Below are positions 14,948 to 24,456 of a DNA stretch of 64,000 bases, one piece after another. Under the pieces are notes generated by a model, which saw only the letters and a program-made list of their open reading frames with translations, had not been told where the DNA came from and searched no databases. The stretch lies in NCBI RefSeq assembly GCF_900101885.1, contig NZ_FNAN01000013.1:1-64000 (forward strand), read 5' to 3'. The stretch's first letter is position 1, and the number at the start of each line of letters is the position of its first letter. A program made the translations under genes and the position numbers. Origin of the DNA: Dyadobacter soli. Its GTDB lineage: Bacteria > Bacteroidota > Bacteroidia > Cytophagales > Spirosomataceae.

Positions 14948-17900
14948 ATGAAACAAAGATCATTACTGTCGTTTGTTTGCTGTGGCCTGATGCTCACCGC
15001 CGCGCCGCCTTTGGACGCCCAGGTGCTGGCCTTCAATGCGCATAAAAACCGCATGCTGCCGCCGGAACAAACCACCAACCAGGTGAAGCTGCTCGACGTG
15101 CTTTTGCAATTGAAAAAATACTACAATGCCGACATCCTGTTCGAAGAGAGCCAGATGAGCGGCATTACCGTCACGGATTTTGTGTTTGACAAAAATCTGT
15201 CGGCGGAAAAGAACATGGAGGCATTGCTGAAATCGACGAACCTTACGCTGAAAAAGGTACGGAAGAATGCGTACATGATTTTGCCGAAAAGAATTGAGAC
15301 TTCGGCAATCGGCGGTCGGACGTCGGCTGATTTGCAGGTACTGGCCGGTAGCCGGTCCGTCGTGGCGGATGTCAAGATCAACGGGACAGTGACGGATGCG
15401 AACGGCGAAGGCCTTCCGGGTGTGAATGTGCTCGTGAAAGGGACGATTAACGGTACCAACACGGATGTGAATGGTAAGTACGAGCTCGACGTTCCTTCGG
15501 CGGAATCGGTGCTGGTTTTTACTTCCATCGGTTTTCAGAAACAGGAAGTGACGGTTGGTCAGCGCTCGGTGGTGGATGTGAAAATGGCAGTGGAGACGCA
15601 GACGCTCGACGAAGTGGTGGTAACCGCATTGGGTATCAAAAAGGAGAAGAAGGCATTGGGCTACGCCATTTCCGAAGTGAAAGGTGAAGACCTGACGCAG
15701 GCGCGCTCGACCAACATTGCGAACAGCCTCGTCGGTAAGGTGGCCGGTCTGAACATTTCCAGCACGGCGACGGGTCCAAGCGGTTCGTCGCGTATAGTGA
15801 TACGCGGTAACGGCTCGATTTCAGGCAATAACCAGCCGCTGATCATTGTGGATGGTATTCCTATTAATAATGATAACCTCGGTTCGGTGGCCATCGGCGC
15901 CAACCGCGAAGGCTCTTGGACCGGCTCCGACCGTGGGGATGGTATTTCGAGTTTGAACCCGGACGAAATCGAGAGCATTAGTGTATTGAAAGGGGCAACC
16001 GCGGCCGCATTGTACGGTTCACGGGCTTCCAATGGCGCTATTTTGGTTACTACAAAGGGCGGCAAGGCCGATAAGGGCATCGGTGTGGAAGTGAACAGCA
16101 ACTTTCTCGCGGAGGATCTTTTGTTTAAATCCTACAAAGATTATCAGTACGAATACGGCCTAGGCAGCAACGGCGTGAAACCGACTACCGTGGCTGAAAC
16201 TGCTACCCGCAACAGCTGGGGCGGTCGCCTGGATGGTAGCAACTCGATGAACTATGACGGCGTCGAGCGCCCGTACGTGGCCGCGAAGGACAATTTGCGC
16301 AAGTTTTACAATGTCGGTACCACATTCACCAACTCAGTTGCATTGACGGGCGCCACCGAAAAGGTGACCTACCGCCTTTCGATGAATGATTTGAACAACA
16401 AAGGCGTGCTGCCGAACAATACGCTCCGCCGCAACAACTTTGCATTGAATACGAATGGTAACCTCGGCAAACGCATTTCTTTCGTGGCGAATGCAAAATA
16501 CATTATCGAGAAAAACCACAACCGCCCGCGCGTGAACGACTCGCCGGGGAATGCCAACTTCGCGATGTATGTCCTGCCGACGTCGCTCGATGTGGATGTG
16601 CTTAAAAATGCCCAGTTCGATGCGAATGGTAATGAAAAGGTATGGTCGGACAATCAGTATACCCAAAACCCGTATTTCGCGACGGAGCAGTTTCAGCAGG
16701 ACGATAATAAAAAACGCGTAATCGCCTCATTTGAACCGAAATACACCATAACCGACTGGCTTTACCTGAAAGGACGCATTGGTTTCGATAATTTCAATTA
16801 CCGTTACAAAAGCATCGAGCCGTACGGTACCGGTTATGTGCTGCGGGGAAGCTATACGTCGTCGCTCCGCGAGTTTACCGAAACCAACAAGGAGCTTTTG
16901 GTGGGTATTAACCGTAAAATCGGCGAAAAATTTGCATTCAACGGCCTTTTCGGTGGCAATATGATGAAGCAGGTAACCAATCTGAACGAGGTTACTGCGA
17001 ACAACAGCTTCAACATTCCGTTCTTCTACGACGTATCGAATATCGACCCGGCGGCGCGCACGGTGACCGAGGCTTACATTGAAAAACGCATCAATTCGGT
17101 TTACGGATCGGCTGAGTTTTCCTATAATGGCTTCCTGTTCGTGACCGCTACTGCGCGTAACGACTGGTTCTCGACGCTCGCGAAAGGCAAGAACAGCATT
17201 TTCTATCCGTCGTTCGGGGTGAGCTTTGTGGCTTCGGAAGCATTGAAAATGCCTTCGGCGATCAATTACCTGAAATTCCGCGGGTCGTGGGCGCAGGCGG
17301 GTGGTGATACCGATCCTTACAATTTGTCGCTGTACTACTCGCTGAGCGGCGCGCATTTGGGCTCTGCATTGGCGCAGATCAACGGTACCCGCGTGCCGAA
17401 CGGTGGTTTGCAGCCGTTGACTTCGACGGTTTCGGAATTGGGTTTGGAAGCGAAATTGTTCAACAACCTTTTGAATGTCGACTTTGCAGTTTATGACCGT
17501 AAAACGACCGATGATATCGTAAGTGCCACAATTTCAGAAACATCCGGCTACACCAGCGCATTGTTCAATGTCGGTGCGATCCGTAACCGGGGTATCGAGC
17601 TTTTGCTCGGCGCTACCATTGTGAACGGCAAGAAATTCACCTGGGACGCTTCGTTTAACATGGGTTACAATGCGAGCGAGGTACTGAGCCTTTACGGCGA
17701 TTTGCAAACGCTCCGTGTGGACCAGTCGCGGCCGGGTTCGGCATTCATTCACCAGGATGTGGGCAAGCCTTACAGCCAGATCAAGGGGTATGATTTCAAA
17801 CGCGACGCGAACGGAAATATCGTGTATAACTCGCAGGGACTTGCAATGGCGGGCGATATCAAGACTTTCGGCTCGGGCGTATCGCCCTACACCCTGGGTT

Positions 17901-18397
17901 TGAACAATACATTCAATTACAAGGGCATTAGTCTGAGTGTGTTGGTGGATGGTAAATTCGGCGGGTACATTTATTCAGGTACCAATGCGCTGGCGTACCG
18001 TTTTGGTTTGCAAAAGGAAACTTTGGTCGGTCGCGAAGGTGGTGTTACAGGCGAAGGCGTTACCGAATCGGGAGAGCGCAATACGGCCAAAGCACCTGCA
18101 CAGGCCTATTACAGCAACTGGTACTCGGCCATCGCAACGCCATTTGTGTACAAATCAGATTTTATCAAACTACGCCAGATCATTATCCAATACACTATAC
18201 CGAGCCGATACCTTGGCAAGTTGCCGTTCAAAGGGGCTTCGTTCTCCCTTGTTGGACGTAACCTGGCGGTACTCATGAAAAAAGTGCCGGTAATCGACCC
18301 GGAAGCGACCTACAACAACGGCAATGCACAGGGTGTCGAGTTTGCCGGTACGCCGCCGACGCGCTCTTACGGTGTTAACCTGAACCTGAAATTCTGA
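14948..18397 (+). CDS. SusC/RagA TonB-dependent outer-membrane transporter with STN signalling domain
   Basis: The 1149-residue protein contains a signal peptide, an STN domain (about 40-115; LLDVLLQLKKYYNADILFE), a carboxypeptidase-D-like regulatory domain (about 140-215; GLPGVNVLVKGT), a TonB box/plug (about 225-345; LDEVVVTALGI, SISVLKGATAAALYGS, NGAILVTTKGG) and the 22-strand barrel to the end, closing with NLNLKF. It imports a glycan oligomer with the SusD partner that starts 19 bp downstream. The STN domain links it to the upstream FecR/sigma pair. The substrate is unknown; the mannonate dehydratase in the operon hints at a uronic-acid glycan. Confidence 0.92.
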   Translation: MKQRSLLSFVCCGLMLTAAPPLDAQVLAFNAHKNRMLPPEQTTNQVKLLDVLLQLKKYYNADILFEESQMSGITVTDFVFDKNLSAEKNMEALLKSTNLTLKKVRKNAYMILPKRIETSAIGGRTSADLQVLAGSRSVVADVKINGTVTDANGEGLPGVNVLVKGTINGTNTDVNGKYELDVPSAESVLVFTSIGFQKQEVTVGQRSVVDVKMAVETQTLDEVVVTALGIKKEKKALGYAISEVKGEDLTQARSTNIANSLVGKVAGLNISSTATGPSGSSRIVIRGNGSISGNNQPLIIVDGIPINNDNLGSVAIGANREGSWTGSDRGDGISSLNPDEIESISVLKGATAAALYGSRASNGAILVTTKGGKADKGIGVEVNSNFLAEDLLFKSYKDYQYEYGLGSNGVKPTTVAETATRNSWGGRLDGSNSMNYDGVERPYVAAKDNLRKFYNVGTTFTNSVALTGATEKVTYRLSMNDLNNKGVLPNNTLRRNNFALNTNGNLGKRISFVANAKYIIEKNHNRPRVNDSPGNANFAMYVLPTSLDVDVLKNAQFDANGNEKVWSDNQYTQNPYFATEQFQQDDNKKRVIASFEPKYTITDWLYLKGRIGFDNFNYRYKSIEPYGTGYVLRGSYTSSLREFTETNKELLVGINRKIGEKFAFNGLFGGNMMKQVTNLNEVTANNSFNIPFFYDVSNIDPAARTVTEAYIEKRINSVYGSAEFSYNGFLFVTATARNDWFSTLAKGKNSIFYPSFGVSFVASEALKMPSAINYLKFRGSWAQAGGDTDPYNLSLYYSLSGAHLGSALAQINGTRVPNGGLQPLTSTVSELGLEAKLFNNLLNVDFAVYDRKTTDDIVSATISETSGYTSALFNVGAIRNRGIELLLGATIVNGKKFTWDASFNMGYNASEVLSLYGDLQTLRVDQSRPGSAFIHQDVGKPYSQIKGYDFKRDANGNIVYNSQGLAMAGDIKTFGSGVSPYTLGLNNTFNYKGISLSVLVDGKFGGYIYSGTNALAYRFGLQKETLVGREGGVTGEGVTESGERNTAKAPAQAYYSNWYSAIATPFVYKSDFIKLRQIIIQYTIPSRYLGKLPFKGASFSLVGRNLAVLMKKVPVIDPEATYNNGNAQGVEFAGTPPTRSYGVNLNLKF

Positions 18398-18416
18398 TCC
18401 TTCAAAAAGAGAAATC

Positions 18417-19952
18417 ATGCTTAAAAAATTAACCATATGCCTCGCATTGCTCGCCGGAGCGGGCGCGTGTACGAATGATTTTGAGGAAATCAATGTCAAC
18501 CCGAATGCACCGAACACGGTACCGGTGGATTACCTGCTCGGCCAGTCGCAATTGCTGCTGACGGGTTCGGCAAGCGGCCCGGCATCGAAAGCCTGGCGTG
18601 CCAACTTCGGTTATGCGGCTTGCCTGATCCAGCAGATGTCGTCCATCGACGCGACATTCTATAAAGGCAGTTTTTATACGTTTTTGGGAGAAATCAACTC
18701 CGCGTTTTTCGACAACTCCTATACCTATGCTGTCAAAAGCATGGTGAACCTGATCGAGGTCGCAAAGCAGGACCCGAAGAATGTAAATGTGCTCTCGATG
18801 GCGCGCATTATCAAGGTCATGGAATTTTCCCGCACCACCGATTTGTATGGGGATATCCCGTATTTCGAAGCCGGAAAAGGCTTTATCGACGGCAATTTTT
18901 CGCCGAAATACGACGCGCAGCATGAGATTTACATGGATATGCTGAAAGAGCTCGAAGAAGCCGGGAAGGCATTCGACGCGGGCCAGTACATTCCCAAAGC
19001 GGCGGATTACATCTACGGCGGCGATCTTGACAAATGGAAACGCGCGGCAAACTCGCTCATGCTGCGCCTGGCAATGCGTATGCAAAAGGCCGATCCGGCA
19101 AATGCGCAGCTTTGGGTCAAAAAAGCCATCGACGGCGGGCTGATCACCGGCAATGCGGAGACTATTGCCGTAAAATTTGCCAACACCGGCGCGGAGATCA
19201 ACTCCAATCCAAACTCCTGGATTCTCGGCCCGAGCGGCTCGAACATTACCAACATTCCGAACGCCGGCGTGCAATGGGCCAAAACGCTCATCGATATGAT
19301 GAAGGAGCGCCAGGACCCGCGCCTTTCGGTGATTTCGATGACCAAAAGTGGCGATAACGGTGTGGCCAAACAGCGCGGCCTGCCGAATGCAACCGACGCC
19401 ACTGGCCTCGCTGGATTGGACGAAAAGAACCTCGACAATTACTCGCGCCCCGCTACGGGCGTGATCGGCATCGCATTGCCGTGGGTGTACATGAGCTATG
19501 CCGAAACGCAGCTGCTCAAAGCGGAGGCAATCGAGCGGGGATGGGCTACGGGCAATGCGAAAGCGGCTTTTGTGGAAGGACAGTCGGCGGCGTTGACGCA
19601 GATGTCATGGGCCAATGCGACCATTTCCAATGCAGATATCGCAGCATATGCGGCCAAAAACGCCTACCCGGAATCGGGAACGCTTGCGGCGAAAATGAAT
19701 GCGATCCACACGGAGGTATATTTGCTGTCGGCCAGTACTTTTAACCATATCGAGGGCTACGCCAACTGGCGCAGGACGGGCTACCCGGTGCTGACGCCCG
19801 TGAATTACCTCGGCAACGATACCAACGGCCAGATCCCGCGCCGCCTGCGCTACCCGCTGAGCGAAGAGGGTATTAATCCCAACTTCAAAACAGCGATCGA
19901 ACGGCAGGGGCCGGATGTGTTCATGACGCGTATCTGGTGGGACAAGCAATAG
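18417..19952 (+). CDS. SusD/RagB-family nutrient-binding lipoprotein
   Basis: The 511-residue protein has a short lipoprotein signal (1-17, AGAC with Cys18) so it should sit on the outer membrane. TNDFEEINVNPNAPN and the closing RLRYPLSEEGINP, FMTRIWWDKQ place it in the SusD-like subgroup with the ...DPN/NPN start rather than classical RagB. It caps the SusC barrel and binds the glycan. The gene lies 19 bp after SusC and 6 bp before the mannonate dehydratase gene, so all are one transcript. Confidence 0.88.
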   Translation: MLKKLTICLALLAGAGACTNDFEEINVNPNAPNTVPVDYLLGQSQLLLTGSASGPASKAWRANFGYAACLIQQMSSIDATFYKGSFYTFLGEINSAFFDNSYTYAVKSMVNLIEVAKQDPKNVNVLSMARIIKVMEFSRTTDLYGDIPYFEAGKGFIDGNFSPKYDAQHEIYMDMLKELEEAGKAFDAGQYIPKAADYIYGGDLDKWKRAANSLMLRLAMRMQKADPANAQLWVKKAIDGGLITGNAETIAVKFANTGAEINSNPNSWILGPSGSNITNIPNAGVQWAKTLIDMMKERQDPRLSVISMTKSGDNGVAKQRGLPNATDATGLAGLDEKNLDNYSRPATGVIGIALPWVYMSYAETQLLKAEAIERGWATGNAKAAFVEGQSAALTQMSWANATISNADIAAYAAKNAYPESGTLAAKMNAIHTEVYLLSASTFNHIEGYANWRRTGYPVLTPVNYLGNDTNGQIPRRLRYPLSEEGINPNFKTAIERQGPDVFMTRIWWDKQ

Positions 19953-19958
19953 GGTACT

Positions 19959-21089
19959 ATGGAAAATACACGGAGGAATTTTATCAAAAACAGTGCACTG
20001 GCGACCGTGGGAACGGTTGCCGGTGCATTGACTGCGTCGCAATCGCTGGCCGCTAATGCCGCGCGCACAAGCGAAATCGCCGGTTATGCTCAGGACGGCG
20101 GTATGAAGTTCTGCCTCGCGCATTTCTTTGGGATGGACCCGAACCGCATTGCGCTTTCGAAGCAGATGAATGTGCTCGGCGCGGTAGGAGGGATCAACCC
20201 GCAGAGTGTGGGGCTGGCTAATGTCAAAAACTGGGAGTACGAGGCCGTTGTGGCCGTTCGTGACTTCTGGGCGAAGCACGGCATTACCTACCGCGTGATC
20301 GAAGGCCCGCCGTCGCTATATGAGAAAACCAAGCTGGGGCTCGATGGTAAAGACGAGGAAATAGCGACTTTTATCAAGTTTATACAAAACCTTTCGAAAG
20401 CCGGAATCGACACGGTTTGCTACAACTGGATGCCGGTCATCAGCTGGGCGCGGACGAAGCTCGACAAGCCCTCACGCGGGGGCGCACTCGTGAGCACATT
20501 CGACTACGAGGATGTGAAGGACAAACCGCTCACGAAATACGGCGACTTCACCCACGAAACCATGTGGAAGAACCTCGAATACTTCCTCAAAGCAGTGGTA
20601 CCGGAAGCCGAAAAAGTAGGCGTGAAGCTCGCATTACATCCCGACGATCCTCCGGTGGACAAAATCCAGGGCATTCCGCGCATTATGACCTCGGCCAATG
20701 CATTCAAGCGACTGATCGAGATCGTCCCGAGCGAAAGCAACGGCATTACGCTTTGCCAGGGCACATTTGCAACTATGGGCGAAGACATCCCGTCCGTCAT
20801 CAAGTACTTCGGTAGCCGCAAGAAGATCCATTTCGTGCATTTTCGTGATGTTCGTGGTAACAAAAATAACTTTGAAGAAACCTTCCACGACGACGGTAAA
20901 ACCGATATGTACGAAGCCATGAAAACCTATTACGAAGTAGGTTTCCGCGGCCCCATGCGCCCCGACCACGTACCCACCGTCGTAGGCGACAGCAACGAAC
21001 ACGCCGGTTACAGCAACTACGGCGCACTGTTCGCGATCGGCTACATGCGCGGGTTGGTGGAATCGGTCGCGAAGGCGCATCGGGCGTGA
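19959..21089 (+). CDS. uxuA: Mannonate dehydratase with Tat export leader
   Basis: The 376-residue protein shows the UxuA family core: YNWMPVISW (about 155-163), LALHPDDPP (about 225-233), ITLCQGTFATMGEDI (about 262-276, metal-binding cysteine region), FVHFRDVRG and the HDDGKTDM segment (about 308-315). The reaction is D-mannonate to 2-keto-3-deoxygluconate. Unlike the usual cytosolic enzyme it begins NTRRNFIKNSALATVG and continues with an alanine-rich hydrophobic stretch, a twin-arginine leader. It begins 6 bp after the SusD gene. An exported UxuA-like enzyme in a SusCD operon may act on periplasmic uronate derivatives, or may have a changed substrate. Confidence 0.82.
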   Translation: MENTRRNFIKNSALATVGTVAGALTASQSLAANAARTSEIAGYAQDGGMKFCLAHFFGMDPNRIALSKQMNVLGAVGGINPQSVGLANVKNWEYEAVVAVRDFWAKHGITYRVIEGPPSLYEKTKLGLDGKDEEIATFIKFIQNLSKAGIDTVCYNWMPVISWARTKLDKPSRGGALVSTFDYEDVKDKPLTKYGDFTHETMWKNLEYFLKAVVPEAEKVGVKLALHPDDPPVDKIQGIPRIMTSANAFKRLIEIVPSESNGITLCQGTFATMGEDIPSVIKYFGSRKKIHFVHFRDVRGNKNNFEETFHDDGKTDMYEAMKTYYEVGFRGPMRPDHVPTVVGDSNEHAGYSNYGALFAIGYMRGLVESVAKAHRA

Positions 21090-21120
21090 TGTGATGCGTG
21101 GGCCTGCACGTTGTTGTTAC

Positions 21121-21275
21121 ATTCCTGACGGGATTTCAAGATCGGGATAGTCGCTGGTTTAGCTACCAATGTTACGTGCCTGACGGCACTGGCATTCCGG
21201 GTGTAAAGTCGCGTTAGCGACGTAATATGGGTAGTAACAGGATGACCATACGCGGTTAATTAATGCCGTAGGCAT
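21121..21275. repeat. Four-hairpin intergenic repeat block, copy 2
   Basis: Hairpins ATTCC-TGAC-GGGAT (21121-21134), GTGCC-TGAC-GGCAC (21176-21189), GTCGC-GTTA-GCGAC (21208-21221) and ATGCC-GTA-GGCAT (21263-21275) match the block at 11422-11590. The first two are preceded by TGTTAC, the last two followed by GTAAY, so the two dimers again have opposite orientation, but in the reverse order to copy 1. GCTACCAATGTTAC before the second hairpin equals the complement of the flank seen in copy 1. Hairpin spacing within each dimer is 55 bp. Confidence 0.75.
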
Positions 21276-21385
21276 GTAACAACAATGGAGCGTTTTGTCT
21301 GAACAAAAAATCACAGAACAGATGCAACGCTCCCGGCCCCAATTTCTGTCAATGCAGGCGATTGTAACCACCTAATCTTCGCGCC

Positions 21386-22333
21386 ATGAAAGCATTCACT
21401 ACCATTGCTTTTGCAATTCTATTCTTCATAGCCGTCTGGACAGAGCGGCGGGATACCGAAGGGACGATTAACCCCATTATTGGCGACATCAGCTTCGAGA
21501 AAAAATACGGAACCGCACCGAATGCCGATACCGACGACCAGCTTCGCATTGCCGCGCATCTGGAATATGCGGAAAAGGAGTTGAGAATGCGGGATGTGTC
21601 ACAACTATCGGCTAAAATGCGCATTAAGCGTGCGCAGATGCTCGATCTCCTGCACGAATACTGGTCTGCCGGGCTATTTCCGAAAAACTACAAGCACGAG
21701 GGGCGAAAACCCTGCTTTATCGACCAAAATGGCACGATTTGCGCAGTGGGTTACCTCATCGAACAGACGGCCGACCGGGCGACGGCAGAGGATATCAACA
21801 GCCGCAACCAATACGCTACAATATTGGAAATGAATGACAAGAAGGTGGACGACTGGATCTCCCAAAGCGGCCTCAGCAAGGAAGAGTGCGCGATGATTCA
21901 ACCTGGTTACAATTACATACCTGACTACAAACCCGAGATCAAGCCCGCATACGCGATCACTTCATCGATACTGATCGGGCTGAATGGTACGTCGTCGGTC
22001 ATCAATGCAGTGGAAGTAGGTAAAGGAAGCCGCACGAACGCCACACCTGTGCTGGGAATTGTGGGCGGGGCTGGCCAGTTTATCGCGGGAGCCGTCGGTT
22101 TCAACCGGAAGAACCAAGTCGATGGAGCTAGCGGCACCTGGTATGCAGGCAAAACGCAAAGGAACGTCTCCATGGTCAATATGGGACTGGGCTCGCTGAG
22201 CATCGGATTGAGTATCTGGAACCTGGCGGTGAACAATAAGCCGATTTCAAGACGCTCCGCCTGGGATGTGCGCAGCTTTCCGGATGCGAATGGCAAGTCG
22301 GGTGTGGCGCTGAGTTTTACGCACAAATTTTGA
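21386..22333 (+). CDS. Uncharacterised exported or membrane-anchored protein
   Basis: The 315-residue protein is not assigned to a named family with confidence. It begins with a hydrophobic helix (residues 4-18) that could be a signal or anchor. A middle block is striking: GRKPCFIDQNGTICAVGYLI (about 110-129) followed by EQTADRATAEDINSRN and WISQSGLSKEECAMIQPGY. This Cys-x-x-x-x-x-x-x-x-Cys-Ala-Val-Gly-Tyr pattern recurs in many secreted proteins of Bacteroidota as I remember them. Two weakly hydrophobic, glycine-rich stretches (about 192-245 and 265-285) follow. It stands alone, convergent with a response regulator gene. Confidence 0.65.
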   Translation: MKAFTTIAFAILFFIAVWTERRDTEGTINPIIGDISFEKKYGTAPNADTDDQLRIAAHLEYAEKELRMRDVSQLSAKMRIKRAQMLDLLHEYWSAGLFPKNYKHEGRKPCFIDQNGTICAVGYLIEQTADRATAEDINSRNQYATILEMNDKKVDDWISQSGLSKEECAMIQPGYNYIPDYKPEIKPAYAITSSILIGLNGTSSVINAVEVGKGSRTNATPVLGIVGGAGQFIAGAVGFNRKNQVDGASGTWYAGKTQRNVSMVNMGLGSLSIGLSIWNLAVNNKPISRRSAWDVRSFPDANGKSGVALSFTHKF

Positions 22334-22339
22334 AATGCA

Positions 22340-23068
22340 TTACTGCCATTTCGTCAACAGCTCCTTGAAAGCGTCTTTGTAAAGATCGCCCACCGGAATG
22401 TCGACGCTGCCGATATGCACGGCACTTTTGCTGATCGAATCCACTTTGCCCACGGCGACTATAAATGAGCGGTGGATGCGGATGAATTTTCCGCCGGGCA
22501 GCTTTTCCTCAATCGCTTTCAAACTGCTATGTGAAACCACCGGGCTGCCATTGGCCTGGTGGATTTTGACATAATCCTTGAACGACTCGATGAACAGAAT
22601 GGCATCGAAATCTATTCGCACCAGCTTATAGTCAGATTTTACAAATAAATAATTCTCACTCGAATCCAGTTCCGGTTCGTTTGCCGAGTCTCTGAGGTTT
22701 TCAAAATACTTTTTCGCCTTCATCGCCGTCGCCAGGAACTGGTTGTAGCCGAACGGTTTAAGCAAATAACCCAGCGCATCCACTTCGTAACCCTGTACGG
22801 CAAACTGGTTGTAGGCTGTCGTGAACACAATGCGCGTTTTGGTATCCGGGTTCTGGCTCAGCACTTTCGCCAGTTCCATGCCCGTTAGTTCAGGCATTTG
22901 GATATCCAGGTAAACCAAATGGATATTTTCCTTCGTGATCACTTGCAGCGCATCCAGCGCATTGATATACCTGCCATGCAAATGCAGAAATGGCGTTTGC
23001 TCCACAAATGCGCTCACAAGGCCCAATGCGAGCGGTTCGTCGTCGACGGTAATGCAGTTCAGGGTCAT
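22340..23068 (-). CDS. LytTR-family response regulator
   Basis: The 242-residue protein has a receiver domain (1-120) with the phospho-acceptor D55 in VYLDIQMPE, acidic pair DDE at 9-11 and conserved T/K (TTAYNQFA, KPF). A LytTR DNA-binding domain (about 140-240; LFVKSDYKLVRIDFDAILFIES, IRIHRSFIVAV) follows. It is transcribed 12 bp after its cognate LytS-like kinase gene. Target genes are not evident. Confidence 0.9.
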   Translation of the reverse strand: MTLNCITVDDEPLALGLVSAFVEQTPFLHLHGRYINALDALQVITKENIHLVYLDIQMPELTGMELAKVLSQNPDTKTRIVFTTAYNQFAVQGYEVDALGYLLKPFGYNQFLATAMKAKKYFENLRDSANEPELDSSENYLFVKSDYKLVRIDFDAILFIESFKDYVKIHQANGSPVVSHSSLKAIEEKLPGGKFIRIHRSFIVAVGKVDSISKSAVHIGSVDIPVGDLYKDAFKELLTKWQ

Positions 23069-23080
23069 GTTGGCTTGGTT

Positions 23081-24151
23081 TTACGTCAGGTTGATGGTCA
23101 GGTTTACGGTGTAAGTGTTAGCCTTTTCGTCGGTAAGGATTTCCAGCCGGTGCTTTTCCGGATACAAAAGGTCGAGGCGCCGGCGGGTATTGTTCAGTCC
23201 GATGCCGCCGCTCTCTGCTCCCGCGACATGCTGCGTCGGAAAAATATGGTTTTCTACATGCAATTTCAATGCGCCGTTCGCCAGTCTCGCATCGATCCGT
23301 ATTTCGGATTCCTGCGAAGCGTTGATACCGTGTTTGAATGCATTCTCAACAAACGGCAACAGCAGCATCGGCGCGATGGGGTAGTCGGGAACCGCCTCGT
23401 CGCGGGTGTATTGGACGTTGCTGCTGCTCTGCACGCGGAGTTTCATGAGCTCGATATAGTCGTCGATAAAGGCAAATTCGAGGCTGAGCGGCGCCACGTC
23501 CTGCTGCGTTTCGTAGAGCAGGTAGCGCATCATGCGCGAGAGCGTAAGCGTGGCCTCGCGCGATTCCTCGACGTTGGTGTAAGATAGTGCGTATATATTG
23601 TTGAGTGTATTGAAAAAGAAATGCGGGTTGATCTGTGCCTTCAACAGCGCGAGCTCGGAGGTAATGTTCTGTTTTTCAACGGCATCGCGCAGGCGGGCAT
23701 CGGCCTGCCAGCGCTGGATTACGGCCATGCTCGTGCTCACGCCTATGACGAGCAATGTCGTCATCAGCAGAATGCCGTCGATCAGGTGCCTTGGTTTGGG
23801 GCCGCCGTGGTGCCTCGGGCGCGGCATAATGCGCTCCATATGCCGGCGGATTTCGAGTTGCTGATCGGCTATTTTGCTTACTACCAGCATTAATACAACC
23901 AATGCGACAACCCACAGAATGAATACGAAAACCTTGTTTTTCAGAAGGTAACGCGGCACGAGGTAATGCGCATTGAAATAAAAGAGTGCGACCAGCAGCC
24001 CGAAATTCAGGAATTGTTTTACCCAAAATACCGCAGGCAGGCTCACGCCCCACGACAATGGCTGGTAAAATACGAGCACAAAGCCGAGCAAGGCCCACGC
24101 AAGCAAATGCATCGCGACCACTACGCCGCCTTTTGTGTTTTCTCTGGTCAT
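23081..24151 (-). CDS. LytS/YehU-like sensor histidine kinase
   Basis: The 356-residue protein has four membrane helices (about 12-30, 45-65, 74-92, 126-145) and a His_kinase (PF06580-type) domain with the phospho-acceptor H177 in QINPHFFFNTLN. The ATP-binding part is intact: LPFVENAFKHG (N box) and SGGIGLNNTRRRLDLLYP (G box). There is no recognisable sensor domain outside the membrane part. The ATG at 24151 is preferred to one seven codons upstream. It forms a two-gene operon with the LytTR regulator. The 284-bp region upstream to 24456 shows no clear element. Confidence 0.88.
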   Translation of the reverse strand: MTRENTKGGVVVAMHLLAWALLGFVLVFYQPLSWGVSLPAVFWVKQFLNFGLLVALFYFNAHYLVPRYLLKNKVFVFILWVVALVVLMLVVSKIADQQLEIRRHMERIMPRPRHHGGPKPRHLIDGILLMTTLLVIGVSTSMAVIQRWQADARLRDAVEKQNITSELALLKAQINPHFFFNTLNNIYALSYTNVEESREATLTLSRMMRYLLYETQQDVAPLSLEFAFIDDYIELMKLRVQSSSNVQYTRDEAVPDYPIAPMLLLPFVENAFKHGINASQESEIRIDARLANGALKLHVENHIFPTQHVAGAESGGIGLNNTRRRLDLLYPEKHRLEILTDEKANTYTVNLTINLT

Positions 24152-24456
24152 TGACGTAAAAATAGCAGGCAAACCGCGGTATTTAACAATGCTTCGACGC
24201 GGTTTCGACGTATCGTGGCTTTTGAAGGTTAAACGGCCATTCTTTGCCGACGGGCCATTTGAGTTGTCGGAATGGGTTTGCTAACGGGCGGTTTATCGGG
24301 TAAAACGGGCCATTCAGCTACACATTCGGGCTCTCTGTCCAAGCGGCTTTTATTCGCGGCTTACATTCATTCTCTTTGTATTGGGCGATACCGGCAAGGC
24401 ATTCCCGATAAGCGAAGTAAACCCGCTGAATGATCCATTGAAAAAGTAAAGAACGT

